This document shows positions 22,426-34,359 of a stretch of 64,000 nucleotides of DNA, in pieces. The DNA lies in the NCBI GenBank assembly GCA_963662175.1, contig OY759219.1, positions 32,034,908-32,098,907 on the forward strand, given 5' to 3'. Within the stretch, counting starts at the first letter, position 1; every line of letters begins with the position of its first letter. The DNA is from Aradus depressus (lineage: Eukaryota; Arthropoda; Insecta; Hemiptera; Aradidae). A program made the position numbers and the translations under genes. The notes beneath the pieces are model-generated. The model was not told the origin of the DNA and did not search any database. It saw only the letters and a program-made list of their open reading frames with translations.

Positions 22426-22867
22426 AATAAGTTTCTTAAACTTCTCATGGATGTTACCATGTTGATTCTTTCCGGCATTTTTTACAGAGATGTCTTTTTT
22501 TTTTTTTTTTTTGTCAATACATCAAGTTTTAAAATTTATTTACAATTGATTTTGAAGGCAACATTTCTATCTGAATATTTCCAACGGTTCAAAACAACCA
22601 CAAGTCTATAATGATACAGACCGAGCCGACTGGAAGGACCATCTGTTGAGACTCCAGCGGAATTTTTGATGTTGAGTCTGGTGGGGTTTCAAGATGCGGC
22701 GTGTTGTCTTTGATGAGGGTCTGACGAGGCGGAATAGCCAACAGTTAAGTGCCTTTTCATGCGCTACACGAGTAATTTCTGGCTAAATTTCGTGAGAAGT
22801 AGTTGCAAAGTTATAACTGAATATCTGAAGTTCACGTTTCTTTCACTGAGGGTTCCATTAAAACCAA
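22426..22867. other. Unassigned sequence
   Basis: It contains a T-run and a partial FB-E segment (about 22470-22520), then a GC-richer stretch (22610-22760) without an open frame of note. Confidence 0.35.
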
Positions 22868-23157
22868 AAAAATTCAATGAATTAGTCAATTAACTTTTCG
22901 CTATCCCTCCAAAACCAGTCGACAATTTGTGTTAATATTCAATAGTTGACTTACACAGGAGCTTGTAAATCCACAAACTAAATTTTGTGTCGAAAAATTC
23001 ATTACATCGGCAGTTATTAGGGTTTTTGAATTGAGCCCCCTCTTTCCTTCAGCCGATATCGCTGAAATTCGACAGGTTATGTCCTCGTTGAGTTTTGACT
23101 TTGAATATGAAATTTCATGTCGATACATTAAAAAAAAGTTTGTAATAGAATACATAG
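22868..23157 (-). repeat. RepB copy
   Basis: 'gaattagtcaattaacttttcgc', 'ccctccaaaaccagtcgac', 'ttacatcggcagttattagg' and 'cttcagccgatatcgctg' in RepB order. Confidence 0.7.
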
Positions 23158-23159
23158 TA

Positions 23160-23260
23160 CAGTAGAACCTCGATTATCAAGGGTAATGGGGGAGAGAGGT
23201 CGCACTGATAAATGAAAACCACGGTTAATCGAGACACTTTTTATTTAACGAATTACATAT
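23160..23260 (+). mobile_element. Pogo-like element end
   Basis: CAGTAGAACCTCGATTATCAAG begins beside TA at 23158-23159 and continues for about 90 bp with a TTAATCGAG motif. No matching right end was found. The minus-strand 63-codon frame at 23278-23469 may belong to it, but I see no motif that shows this. Confidence 0.55.
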
Positions 23261-23469
23261 GTGTGTACATTGTCATGTTATAACGTTATCAGGGCTTGAA
23301 ATGTGAATATCCTTTGTTTTTTGCGTTTTGAAATGATTTTCCTTACTTCAGTTCTAATTTTTCTCAAATTTATTACGTCATGGAAGTCAACATTTTCGCA
23401 AAAGTTCAGGAGGACATGAACATAGATTTGTCCCTGAAAGGTACTCTGTTCTTCAGGCTCGGGAAACAA

Positions 23470-24270
23470 TTCCTTAAAGTGTTGTCATTTCTGTAGGCCA
23501 CCCTGACTCCGTCCCTAGTAATAGTACGACCAGTAAAAATGAATTTAAATGTAAAGAAAAATTTACAAGACATTAAACCAGTGATGACAAATCATTTCCA
23601 TAAATAATATTACTCAAATGGATTTCAGTGGCAATTTATAGCCAACCGATCGAATTCTGCATACTAAAACGAGTAGGTGGTTTGTATATTTAAAGGTGCA
23701 ATTATTTATTCAAATATTTTATTAATTCAAAGAAAATTTCAAAAATTATAAATTTGAATTGTGTACAAATAAAATTCAAATTCTAAAAGCTCTAAGAAAG
23801 AAGATATGAGGGAATATAAGACTCATTTACATGCAGAACAAGCACACATAGAGCTTAATGGTTATTTAAACTTTAATGTTCTCTTAGTTATATGAGCTTC
23901 AGCTTCAAGTGAGAAGCAAGATCTTGTTAATAACAGCTATGTCTTTTTAATGTGTTTTCTTTTTAGATGTTGAATTTCATTTGACGTTGAAAATGAAAAT
24001 AATTAAAATAGCACAAAGGCGCCTGTCTGCCCTTCTCTGTGAGATCTGTCAGTTCAGTAGACCAACCTAACCTTGTTGAGATAAACATAAAATTATAATC
24101 ACTTAATATAATAGTTGTCCAATTATATTATATCCGTAAATATTAAATCGCCAGGTTAAATTATTTTTTTTTTTTTTTTTATCTGTTATAGTAATCAGCT
24201 ACTGAAAATGCTGTCAGTCTGTCTAGGCAGATTTTAAAATACACTTTTGACTTTAGATAAGCAAAAAATA
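23470..24270. other. AT-rich spacer
   Basis: No open frame of note, no element ends, one T-run near 24165. Confidence 0.4.
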
Positions 24271-24281
24271 AAATGCAAATT

Positions 24282-24970
24282 TTAAAAGAAAAATATCTCT
24301 ATGGTGGAGGAAGGATGTCCTTGAATTATGATCAGCTGTGACTTCAGTAGTTGGTTTTTTAGGAGCAGACAACTGCTTAGGTTACTGACGTCCTTCCACA
24401 TTATAGTTCTTGTCTTTGCTAAGCTTCTTTCTGCAACAAGGACCACAACAGTCATGATGGGTTCCCGCAGGAGGCCAGGGGGACCCAGGGACACCCAATG
24501 AACAGGCAGGCCAGGCCAGGGGGCAAGCAACATCACCGCCGTGCCACTCTCTAGTGTATTTGTATAATAATTATTTTATTTCCGTTAAACCGTAACATGA
24601 TAATAGGATACGTCATAGGAATTTGTACATAGAGATATGTAAGCATTAGGCTTCATTGTGGAGATACACACCCTCCAAAAGTGAGGCTTTATGATGAGGG
24701 TGTGCACACCCTCCAAGCCCAAGACTGGAGTTTCCCCAAGGCACTTAACCCAGCCAGCTAGTCACCACAGGATCCCCCCCCCCCCCCCCCCCCCATAAGG
24801 GAGTTGAGTTCAAATTCTTTGAAATAGCCCGGTTTCTTTTAGGTAACTATCCAGAATGGTGGGGCTGCCCCCCAGCGCCTCCTCCAAGCTCTTTGAAACA
24901 TCATTCTTCCTGAGAAGAGAAATTATACATTGGAGAAAGAGTCTGTTGCTTGGGGTCAGGTAGCCGTGGG
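24282..24970. other. Unassigned GC-richer patch with 21-C tract
   Basis: It is richer in GC than its neighbours, with a 21-C tract at 24774-24794. A minus-strand 84-codon Leu/Pro-rich frame (24282-24536) has no recognisable domain. A segment around 24568-24640 ('atttccgttaaaccgtaaca') recurs at 60845-60885, so part of this is a dispersed repeat, perhaps a LINE 3' end. Confidence 0.35.
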
Positions 24971-25915
24971 TAGGGATCTATCGATACAAGTAAAGTATCG
25001 ATACTTTTGGCCGATACAAGTACTTTCGGTATCGATACTTGTCTTTCGATACCAAGTAGGTATCGAATAGATATTACTTGTATCGATTCAAATTACTCAT
25101 TTGATATTTCAACAATTAAAAAAAATTATATAAATTTTTCAATTCGTCAAAATGGTTCACCGTTTAATTTCTTACAATTTTCTTTTATTTGTTGTTTTGC
25201 ATCCAAATACTGAACTCAAATTACGGTCCACGGACAAATGATACTCGTATATATCGATGGTGATAACCTCATGAGTGATGTGATCACGCAGTCTGCATGG
25301 AGCGTCCTTATTTCTTACCTTATTTACATTAAATGGTTTATCGTTTATGAAGGTATACGTTAGTTTAATTTTGAAGAGAACCGTGAACATGATTACGATT
25401 TCATTATTTTATTTTATTTTTACATTCCATTTTGTCAATTACAAATTATAGTGCCTCGTCCTACGACGAAAGTGTGAATTTATTACATTAAGAACTTTTC
25501 GATCTCAGTGATTTGCAAAAAAGTGAAATATTGTGGAATACGAATAGTCTCCAGTAGTTTTGTATCCTTAGTAAAAATAAATCGCATGCTTATTTTATAA
25601 GGATTTTTATTATTTTCAGTATGTTTTTAATAATATAATTTTATCTTATTCGATTTGATTTATTTGTTTCATATGCCCACTACAATATCTCATTAACCTA
25701 TATCTTTCAAATTGTATTGTTTTTTATTATTATTATATGGGTATATGCAGATATTATACTTGGTATAAAATTAATTATATCGAAGTACTCGATGCAATAC
25801 AATTTTTATTTTTATTCATATAGATTTATAGATTTTTAAAAATTAATTATAACGAACTACTCGATTCAATCGATACGACTAGGTATCGATACTTTGAGGT
25901 ATCGATTGAACTCTA
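24971..25915. mobile_element. Complete non-autonomous hAT element
   Basis: The ends TAGGGATCTATCGATAC and, inverted, TAGAGTTCAATCGATAC are flanked by an exact 8-bp duplication, GCCGTGGG (24963-24970 and 25916-25923), the hAT signature. The first and last ~100 bp carry many GTATCGATAC palindromes, which look like transposase-binding sites. The 945-bp interior is AT-rich with no transposase frame. Confidence 0.82.
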
Positions 25916-25981
25916 GCCGTGGGTGAACTGCGTGTGCTCGATCCTCAGCCATTTGATGGCCCTTTCCCCCTGTCTACCGCT

Positions 25982-26315
25982 ACTTGACACGAAATTTCAT
26001 ATGTGAATTCAAAACCCTCTAAGGACGATACCTGTTGATTTTCAGCCAAATTGGCCGAAGGGAAGGGGAGATTAGAGGAAAAGCATAATACAAAAACTCC
26101 AATACTGCCGTTGTAATGAATATATTGACATAAAATTTCATTATGTATTTATAATAATTGCCCATATAATAAATGTATATATGACACAAAATTTAGTATG
26201 ACGATTCAGAAGCCACTATGTAAGTCAAATATTGAGTTTTAGCTTGGAGGGAGAGCGAAAACGTAATTGATTAATTTGTGTTGGGGAAGTATATAGCCGG
26301 TGATTCTCAAATGTT
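25982..26315 (+). repeat. RepB copy
   Basis: 'aaaaccctctaaggacgatacc', 'ttttcagccaaattggccg' and 'aatattgagttttagcttgg', ending 'gggaagtatatagccggtgatt'. It lacks the leading hairpin. Confidence 0.65.
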
Positions 26316-26877
26316 TTGTTTCTGTATTCAGATCAAATACACGACATCTACAACGACGATCTTATGCATACAGATGACTACTAACAATGCTGAAGTACCG
26401 ACTTACAACAATAGTTTCAAGTGAGACAAAAGTTGTGATATAAAAATCGGATAAAAACTTATAAATGTACCTAAATAAAATAATATTATAGTAATATATT
26501 GAAAAAAAAAAAAAAAAAAAAAAGTCGAGTTAATTTGTGAAAAGGATGAAACAGGTCCTCGACACTGCAATAAAACTAACTAGCCAATCAGTGCCAATAA
26601 AAATATTCCAAATTACCTCGTCGAGAGGTAATTACCTACCCTGAATATTTATAACAATTTTTATGGTAATTTTCTGCCAAAAGATAAGGAGCTAACGTCA
26701 ATTTAAAATAATGAATTTCTAATTATTATGAGATAGCTACAGTTTTAATTAAATCGATCCCTTTTTATCCGTAACTTATAAAAGTCTAATAACGAATGAA
26801 TGACGTTTATCGTTCAATCGTCTAGTGATGATTTTAAAATATAATGAAACTTTGTTTTCCAGAGATTAAATTTTTTT
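26316..26877. other. AT-rich spacer with poly(A)
   Basis: It includes a poly(A) run of about 20 bp near 26503-26523, which could be the tail of an unrecognised retroposed sequence. No gene is seen. Confidence 0.35.
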
Positions 26878-27038
26878 ACTTCCCCAGCTATAAGAAGCAC
26901 AGAGGAAGTTATCTAATTAGTCAGAAATTCGATGTCCAGTTTTCAACGGAATTTCATGTTTTCCGACCTCCTTATCGTAAAAATGAATGTATCATTTCTG
27001 TCTGATTGTGTGCTTGTATACATGATAGAATGTATTAC
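26878..27038 (+). repeat. RepB 5' fragment with nested MITE
   Basis: TTACTTCCCCAGCTATAAG, the hairpin partner GAGGAAGTTATC, then 'gtcagaaattcgatgtcc' and 'tcatgttttccgacctcc'. It is interrupted at 27039 by a TA-flanked MITE. Confidence 0.65.
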
Positions 27039-27040
27039 TA

Positions 27041-27433
27041 ATTGACGGGGTTAGAATCAAAATGGTCCTAGTGACATTTTTGAAAATTTTAAGTTAAGTG
27101 CATAAATCTGGTACAAAGTTATAGTTCTGTTCAGGAAAAAGGTTGTACAAGTGAAATCCTAGCCAGTGCTGAGATCTAGTAGCAAATCACTTATTCCATC
27201 TTGGTGACGTGAACAAGTAACTTAAACATATCAATAGTGACCTTGAAATTAAGATTTTTATTCAATTTTATGGTTCGCTAACAGCAACTTTCACCATAAA
27301 AAAAGAAGACTAAATATTTCCGGTTTCGATAGATTATAGATTTTTTAAATCAGTTAAGAACAGCACCTAATGCACACTTTCTTCAAAGTTTTAAAAATGT
27401 CACTTAGGCCATTTTGATTTTAACCCCGTCAAT
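27041..27433. mobile_element. 393-bp TA-flanked MITE (ATTGACGGGG ends)
   Basis: Imperfect terminal inverted repeats of about 55 bp start ATTGACGGGGTT at 27041 and end AACCCCGTCAAT at 27433. TA stands on both sides (27039-27040 and 27434-27435). Non-autonomous and Tc1/mariner-like by target site. No coding content. Confidence 0.72.
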
Positions 27434-27449
27434 TATTACATCATAATTA

Positions 27450-27815
27450 CTAGAGGCCTAATCATTTACTAATTACCAAATAAGCAGTGAACTGAAGTTA
27501 GTTATTCTACGTCCGGTCTTTAAAGGAAATAGAAAATACTCAGGAAGTTGTGGCAGTTCACAAAATGCAATAATAAATTTCAGAAAAATGTCGACCCTCT
27601 ATAATATATATTTATATTTTTTACTAAAAGGCGAATGAAAAAATAAATGAATATGGATTAATTTTAGCTGCCCCCTTCAGATGCCTCACGTAATTTTTAA
27701 ACATTTTTTTCAATTAGATTATAGTTTGGGAGTGCAATTTTCCTTGCGGCCTAATCGTTTGCTAGTTATCAATTAAGCGCACTAAATTAAAGTTTGTAAT
27801 TGCTATTCATGCCCT
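27450..27815 (+). repeat. Pair of diverged direct repeats
   Basis: 'ggcctaatcatttactaatt' (27453) and 'ggcctaatcgtttgctagtt' (27746) start two similar ~60-bp segments about 290 bp apart. The class is unknown. Confidence 0.4.
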
Positions 27816-27984
27816 TTTGTCGCTCTGGTGATACCAAAGCATCTAGTGCTCTTATCCCTTCCCTGGAAGCGCTGGGCTTCCCCCTCATTATATTACCTGT
27901 ATGTTTATACTACCTGAACCAAGCCCTTCATGAAGTATCCGTCTCCCAGTTTTCCTAATGAACCTAAGAATGCTTCCATGGTCC

Positions 27985-28125
27985 AACTCTTTAGCGAGTA
28001 ACTGACATCGCACAGGTTTGAGACCATCACTTAATGTCTCATCCGAAAGACGGCGTGCTCAAAGTTTACAACTTCCCAAATAAAACATTTTCGTTCTTGG
28101 ACTCGGTAAGCAAGCACACTGCCGG
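27985..28125 (-). mobile_element. SINE-A fragment
   Basis: The middle of the body ('ctgacatcgcacaggtttgag', 'ccgaaagacggcgtgctcaa') and a broken head. Confidence 0.6.
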
Positions 28126-28473
28126 CGCTCTAAGTGAACTAAATAATATTAGCAAAATTTTGATCAATATAAAATGGGATCTGTCTAAAAGAGTATCGTT
28201 TCTTGTAATAAATATGTTAGGAAGGTTTGCATACAGTTGTAAAGGCTGCCTATACTCAAACCGGACACTCTTATTAATATGATAATGATCCTCACCTGGC
28301 TCTGACAGACATCCAATCCTATTAATAATACTAATTAATATAGGAGAGGAGTGATATCCTATGTATATCCATATCCTAGCATGATATTAAGTATATATCC
28401 ATTAATATTATAGCTACTTTGGTGAAATTAATAACTATGTTGGGAACTTGACGTCTATAAGTGGGGGCTCTTG

Positions 28474-28752
28474 AGGGCGCCGGTAGCTCAGAGGCTGCTT
28501 GCTTACTAAGCTCATGATCAAGGGTTTAAAAGCCGGCCGAGGATACGCTTTTTTATGTGGGAGATGAAAAAAACATTGAGCACGCTGTCCTTTCGGATGG
28601 CACGTTAAGCGTTGGCCCCAAGCCTGTGCTATGTCAGTTACTCGCTAAAGACACCCTACTCTAGATGAATAAAAATTCAGACAAGATTCCCAAACTAGAG
28701 TCGGATTCATGGTCAATCGAGCGACGAAAGAGCGATCTGGTAGTAGGCGATA
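28474..28752 (+). mobile_element. SINE-A, diverged subfamily
   Basis: The head GGGCGCCGGTAGCTCAG has an intact A box, but the B box is altered ('agggtttaaaagcc'). The body follows to 'ctggtagtaggcgatatg'. It uses 'ttttttatgtgggagatgaa' where most copies have 'ttattttatctgggaggtaa', so it may represent an older subfamily. Confidence 0.72.
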
Positions 28753-28778
28753 TGTGACTTCACCAGTTTATGGAATGT

Positions 28779-28965
28779 TCTAACTCATTGGTTAATTCCG
28801 GCATTTCTCCCAGAGGTGTCTTCTTATTTTTTCCGACAATATTTCGGGACTCTTACAAGTCCCTTCTTCCGGTCACTATGATATCGTTCATAGTGACCGG
28901 AAGAAGGGACATGCCGGAATTAACCAACAATATAACATCCCAGAGAAGTTTAAGAAACACATGCT
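28779..28965. mobile_element. Fold-back element FB-E
   Basis: Outer inverted ends of about 17 bp, TTGGTTAATTCCGGCAT, lie near 28788 and 28928. The inside holds a perfect 23-bp stem (28859-28881 with 28888-28910) around a 6-nt loop. Segments of it recur at 20226-20395 and 22470-22520, so it is a dispersed family. No frame of note. Confidence 0.6.
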
Positions 28966-29082
28966 CTAACTCATTACCTCTGAAGTCTTTTTCATAAGTT
29001 TAATTTACTTAAATTGTTGTATTCTATTTAAATTAATAATAACAATACATGAAGGAAATAATATATTTGGAGGCAATTTTTA

Positions 29083-29280
29083 TTTTTTACTTTCGTATAT
29101 CTTTAGAAAGTATCGTTATCGTGCGAACACATTTTGACAGTTTTCGCGTTTTTAGTATTCTCAAATTAACTCTTATGACAATCAAAATCTCTTCGAGTAC
29201 GGAACACCAAAACACATTTCATATTAAATACATTTTTTCGAAGTCCAGTTTATGAGATACATACCGTAAACCATAATAAA
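29083..29280 (+). repeat. RepH copy
   Basis: It begins 'tttactttcgtatatctt', AAAGTATCGTTATCGTGCGAAC, as in the RepH copies at 49515 and 62625. It ends with a segment ('atacattttttcgaag...agatacataccg') also found near 1215-1255. Confidence 0.5.
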
Positions 29281-29466
29281 AAGTAATATTAAAACTTTTT
29301 TTTTACTTTTTGATGCTCGCAAAAATTGTTAGTCCTATCGATAAATTGTTCCTTACCAACAATTTTTCTTTATTTTTTTTTTAAATTATTTTTTTAACTT
29401 GCAATCTATATACAAAATAAACAATTTTGTGATTACATAGCTAAAATATAACAATGTCACTTGATA

Positions 29467-29800
29467 ATAAATTATTTTTATCATTCAGAGAGAAGATCGC
29501 GAGGCCATCTCCTGTTGAAGTGACATGGAGGATTGTCAGGATGGGAATGATAGAATAGGGCTTCTTCGAGAGGATTTGATTGGGAAAAAAGGTTCCTGTG
29601 TGGTTTGAAATCGGAATTGGATTAGTTCATTGACACGGAGAATATTGAGATCTCTGTATCTTTATTGTTGACAGGGAAAGGAGCGTTGATAATTCGTGGG
29701 AGGAGTTTGGATTGATGTTGGATTGTTATGCTGTACGCCAAGGTTCCAGTCCATAAGTCCAGTTTGTTAATGGTCTTGTAAATCATAAGTTTGTTGTTAG
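29467..29800 (-). pseudogene. Jockey-like LINE, C-terminal fragment
   Basis: Minus-strand coding relic with LDLWTGTLAYSI, NAPF near the NAPWYV position, and the terminal RRWPRDLLSE before a stop at 29481-29483. It is parallel to the copies at 7696-7977 and 30512-30715. One in-frame stop and a mutated NAPWYV block show decay. Confidence 0.68.
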
Positions 29801-30489
29801 TTGTTCCTTATTAAATTTCATTACCATTCATAAAACAAATTTAAAAGATGCCAAAATCTAACGTTACTTACACAATGTATGAGCGCATATGTATAATTTC
29901 AAGTCGAAAAATCACCAGTGAGTTAGTTTTGCCTTTTGAAAAATATTGCTAGCACCAACAAAAATATAAGACGTATGGTATAATATATTAAAAAAAAAAA
30001 AAAAACAGTTTACGACCCGCCGTAGAAGTTTAAATCCTTTTGACCAAAAACACCGATATTTGACATTTGATAAATATATCTTTGAACTTTGTCAAGATTT
30101 AGATTTATGTACCGTTAATTAAAATAAACATCCTGATCTATAAAAGGCCTTCTTCCTCATTTTTGTTGTTTGTTTTTTTGGAGTGTTCTTCATTTAATTT
30201 AATATCCACCAGATAAACATTAATAAAAGTCTATGTTAATTAAAATATAGGTAGGTTATTATATAGAACTGTTTCCAGTTACAATCAGATATTTGTTCGA
30301 TATTTTTACAAATAACCATTTAACTTATCAGCTATACATAATATGGTTGTGTTGTCAAAGGTCACGTATATTCTAGATTGAAACCGAAAGTTATTATCGG
30401 GACATCTGTTTATCTCGAGTTTCAGGGAAATAAATTAAATTATGCTTGTAGATTATTAAGTATAAATTTTGCCAACAGATTTAGTAGAT

Positions 30490-30890
30490 ATAGTTAATTT
30501 ATTTTTTTTGCCCACCATACGTTAGCAACAAGACTTTACACCGCGACTTGAACATCACATCCATAGACAAAACCTATAAACATTTATACCAACGTTTCTA
30601 CACCAAAATTTACTTACACACCAATCCGGAAGTTCGCAAAATCTTAAATACAAATTTACCCCACAATCCCCCAAGAAGATTAAAGAGAGTTTGGCATAGA
30701 GATCTCCTGGTATGAAGTGATGTCATGAGGGTTCACCGCTGGGTGTTTTTCCTCTCTCAAGCCTTTCATGTCATATTTATTTTCATTATTCTTTTTTATT
30801 ATTTTGTTTTATTTATATTATATTCGTTTAGCATATGTCAGTCCAGCCGCTGATTGTGGCTTGAGAAAAATAAATACCAAAAAAATTTTT
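30490..30890 (+). mobile_element. 5'-truncated Jockey-like LINE
   Basis: It consists of the last 67 codons of ORF2 (30512-30715), a ~150-bp 3' UTR ('ggttcaccgctgggtg', 'gattgtggcttgagaaaaat') and an A-rich terminus near 30885. This is a classic dead-on-arrival copy. Confidence 0.72.
30512..30715 (+). pseudogene. LINE ORF2 C-terminus
   Basis: The frame starts at the conserved PPYVSNKTLHRDLNI block. It passes LHTNPEVRKIL and finishes RRLKRVWHRDLLV before TGA at 30713-30715. The frame is intact over this piece but lacks RT and endonuclease. Confidence 0.75.
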
Positions 30891-30954
30891 TTTTTTTTAA
30901 ATTATGATAAATATTTTTTATAATTCTTCTGAAGGTATTTTTTTTCATACGTAC

Positions 30955-31190
30955 AATAAGCTCCCCCCCCCCCCCCCCCCCCCCCCTTTGGCTGAAAAAC
31001 AATATGTGTCGTCCGTCGTTGGTGGGTGAATCCAGTCACGTTGAATACATTTATCATATCGGGAGTTACCGTGTTCACAGACGAATTTTGAGGTCAAAAA
31101 ATATGAAATTCCGATGAAAACTCCGCATCGAATTTCTGACAGATTACGTAACTTCCCTTATACTTCGTAAAGCTGGGGAAGTAAAAATAA
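30955..31190 (-). repeat. RepB leading half with 24-C tract
   Basis: A C-run at 30963-30986 sits where RepB normally has a C-rich segment. RepB follows ('tttggctgaaaaacaatatg', 'atcgggagttaccgtgttc', 'gcatcgaatttctgacag', 'tacttcgtaaagctgggg'). Confidence 0.68.
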
Positions 31191-31339
31191 TATTAGTAAT
31201 GAGAATATTAAAGAAAAGGTAATTTTTTACTGATCTTATTGGAGGATATCAGATTCTGTGGAAGAACACTGTGAAGTAAAATAAGAATTGAAAGCTAAAT
31301 ATGAAATAATGTTTTTGTACATAAAACATAACTTTTATA

Positions 31340-32100
31340 TGTAGGTACAATATTCCTATATGATCTACAGATGCATCCAAGATGGAGGAGGGTGTGGGAT
31401 GTGCAATAGTCACCCAGAATGGAACTGGACATTCAAAATCAATCGAGAGTGCAGCATTTTCACAGGAGAACTTTTCACATAACTGCAAGCTTTTATATTC
31501 ACAATTCATTCGCAAAATTCCAAATTTCTTATTTACACAGATTCTTTTAGCTTCATTCAAAATTTATGGTCAGTTGAAAAAGCATTCAAGAAATTCATTC
31601 ATGGCACTCAAAATTAATTAAAAAACAGAAAAAATACCGTCCCATGTTGGCATTCCTGGGAACTAAAAAGCAGACATTGCACTCTCCCCTTATTGCCTTA
31701 ACAAACAGTTAACACAGCACAAGACCTTTCGACCTACTTCTGTAGAAAAATTGAACAACATTGGAACAGAATGGACTCAGATGGAAGACAACAACAAACT
31801 CCGAAGAATAAAAGAAAACAAGCCGTGGAAACCTCCAAGCACCCATGAACATCGGACATGCTCCTGCAACCAAGACTACACAAAGCTCACAGTACAACAT
31901 ATACTGACTGACTGCACAAACTACACCACACTAAAAGACAAATAAAAAACTACAGACTGACATGAAAAAACTACTCCAAACACCTAACGATGAATACAAT
32001 AGGCTCATCCACTTCCTTAAATATGCAACACTATACGAGGACATTCAGAAACAATAGTCGTCGCTAATGACCCTGAAGTCGATACAACAATAAATAAAAA
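31340..32100 (+). mobile_element. I/Jockey-type LINE with RNase H region
   Basis: It holds the RNase H coding relic (from about 31365), the downstream Cys-rich C-terminus (31751-31945), and a 3' region with 'ctaatgaccctgaagtcgat' ending in AATAAATAAA. The 5' part is missing. Frames are broken. Confidence 0.68.
31365..31945 (+). pseudogene. LINE RNase H and C-terminal domain, broken
   Basis: The first RNase H block is visible as TDASKMEEGVGCAIV (catalytic Asp). A later block SHVGIPGN followed by KADIA matches the terminal RNase H motif, with a stop where the conserved Glu should be. Then CSCNQDYTKLTVQHILTDC gives the C-x-C...H...C pattern. Reading requires changes of frame between the pieces, so this is a pseudogene. 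Confidence 0.7.
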
Positions 32101-32109
32101 TATATATAT

Positions 32110-33420
32110 AGCAGCAATATATAAAAAAAATTGTAGCAATATTATTGCTACAGTTTTTTTTTTTTTTTTTTTTAAATATCTGGAAACTGTAACGTAGAGT
32201 GTTTTGGAGCGGAGCTACTTACGTGCCGTTGTCACTCTGGCAGTGAGTTGGGAAAGCGTTACGACACGGAAATGGCAACGAAAGTTTCACTCTCTCCACC
32301 CCGACTCCGTCGACCGGCATTAGGAAGGGGGGGAGGTTTAGGAGGGGGCGGCCGGAGGGGAGGCGATGAATGAATCTTGGCGAACTTTGTATCGATAAAT
32401 ATGACTCCTCATTTAAACTGAGAATGGTTAAAAATCGAAAGTTATCTACAACAAGACATTATCAACATAGATAGACGTGGCACAACTATGTTCGTAAAAA
32501 AGATTGAGACTAAAATTTACGTTTCTTACTTTAGAGACCCATAAACCAATCATTTAATTTATAGATTACTTTTTCCTAATAAATATATCGATTACTTTTT
32601 CCTAATAAATGTATAGATTATTTTTCTCTAATAAATTTACATGGACAATTTTATAATTTGGTAATTTCAATTTGAAATGATTTAAATTTAAAATTATTTT
32701 CAACCAAAAACAGAGGGGTCCGCTCCTGTCGCGCGTCCCACGACGCACACTTTTTTTTTTGTGAAATTGCATGTGTCCCTAAACACAAGAAAGGCAACAA
32801 ATGAAATGTCTCTACTTCTGTGAAAACGATAACTTCAGATAGAATATATATATTGATCTAGAAGCTCAGAAAGTTCGATATTTATACATTTTCAGTCATA
32901 TTAACTCGACATATGGAACAGGGAAAAATTTACTTTGGATTCCCCCCTAATAAACAATATTCATGTTAGAGAAACATGGTAAATTGAAATAGTTTGCCTT
33001 CTATAATTTAATCAAAGCGAGGCTGAAAGAAGTTTTCGGATCACTGACCTGTCAAAACCCTTCAATGACTCTCATTTTATTTACGAAAAACACGAAAAAG
33101 AAAACAAATAGAAGTTTTTATCCTAAAAAGTTTTGAATGCAGAAAACGGAACTGAAAGAAGTCCGAAAGAATATGAAAAACACAAGTTGTGACCTAGTTT
33201 GTTATCACAGGAACAACGTCATTTGACTAGAACAACTATCTTTCAGAACTATCTTTTATATTTAAATTTAAATAATGATATATTTCAAGAGAATAAAAAT
33301 GCAAAAATGTTGTGATGAACTTATTTCAATGTTGTAACAAATGCAAAAGCATTTATACTTTATAAATCGACGTGAGAAACGAAAGACATACCAGTATACT
33401 TTGTCTGAGGAGGAAACGGA
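32110..33420. other. Spacer with a GC-rich island
   Basis: 32190-32400 is unusually GC-rich for the window ('ggagggggcggccggagggg') and 32715-32750 is CpG-rich. Neither contains an open frame I can name. A RepB-like 'gaaaacgataacttcagatag' piece lies near 32820. The rest is AT-rich. Confidence 0.4.
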
Positions 33421-33499
33421 CAATACGAGGTGTGTTTTTGTACATATTATTTTTTGAAATAACGGGAATTTTCGATTTTTGAAAAGAATTTTATTTATT

Positions 33500-33985
33500 C
33501 GTCTACATCAATGTTATCCCCTTCAAAATAGTCCCCATTAGATATTATACACTTATGCCAGCGCTTCTTCCAATCCTCGAAACACTTCTGGAACTCAATC
33601 TTTGGGATAGCATTTAGCTCTCTCAGCGATGCGCTTTTAATCTTATATATGCTTGTGAAACGACGGCCCTTTAAGGTTCTCTTTATTGTCGGGAAAAGAA
33701 AAAAAAGTCATACGGAGCCATGTCTGGCGAATATGGAGGCTGGGGCATCATTACAGTGTTGTTTTTGGCTAAAAATTCACGAACAAGCAATGAAGTGTGA
33801 GCAGGTGCAAAAGCCATGAATTGTTTCGCCACAAATCCGAGCGTTTTTTTTCGGATTGGTTCATGCAAACGGTGTTGCACTTGTAGATAGTACTCCTTAT
33901 TGATCGTTTCGACTTTGTGGCAAGAACTCATGGTGCACTATGCCGTTAAAATTGAAAAACACAGTGAGCATGACCTTCACATTCG
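33500..33985 (-). pseudogene. Mariner transposase C-terminal part
   Basis: A VHHEFLP-type block is followed after a frame change by NKEYYLQVQHRLHE. APAHTSLLVREFLAKNN and PYSPDMAPYDFF follow, the last containing the third catalytic Asp of the DD34D triad. The second catalytic Asp (HHDNAPAHTS in the family) is replaced here by MAFAPAHTS, and stops follow. The recognisable tail continues to about 33500. Confidence 0.75.
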
Positions 33986-34066
33986 ACCGCACTTGTCGAG
34001 CTATTATAATATATCATAATATATAATATATCATAATATATAATATATTATAATATATCGATATTA

Positions 34067-34192
34067 TCACTCGTAAACCCTAGTTTTACTCATATCAGAC
34101 TCACTAAAAGCAATATTTAACATTTCTAAACATTTGCTGCACTTTATTTCATTCTTATAACAAAATTTAATGGAAATTTTCTGATCCATTTT
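34067..34192 (-). pseudogene. Mariner transposase N-terminal fragment
   Basis: About 40 codons starting MDQKISIKFCYKNEIKCSK and including LEMLNIAFSESDMSKTRVY, the first helix-turn-helix of mariner transposases, ending at the AT-rich replacement. The start is chosen at the MDQ Met, as is usual for the family, although the frame is open further upstream. Confidence 0.72.
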
Positions 34193-34359
34193 GTAAACAA
34201 ATAAATAATCGCTGATCGTATCAAAACAGATGAAGAACTTTGACAGCTGACAGCAGACTAAACATCCGGTTTGGCTAACAATGTACAGATACTTTTCAGA
34301 CATGTTTACCAACACAACAACAAAAAAATCGCGCGAATCGGACGAAATGAGACACCTCG

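Larger units (their letters stand above)
33427..34359 (-). mobile_element. Mariner element with internal replacement
   Basis: The terminal ACGAGGTGT is present at 33427 and, inverted, at 34359. The transposase N-terminus (about 34190-34070) and C-terminus (33980-33430) are both present. The centre is missing and replaced by an AT-rich satellite-like stretch of TATAATATATCA units (33998-34062). The element is dead. Confidence 0.72.
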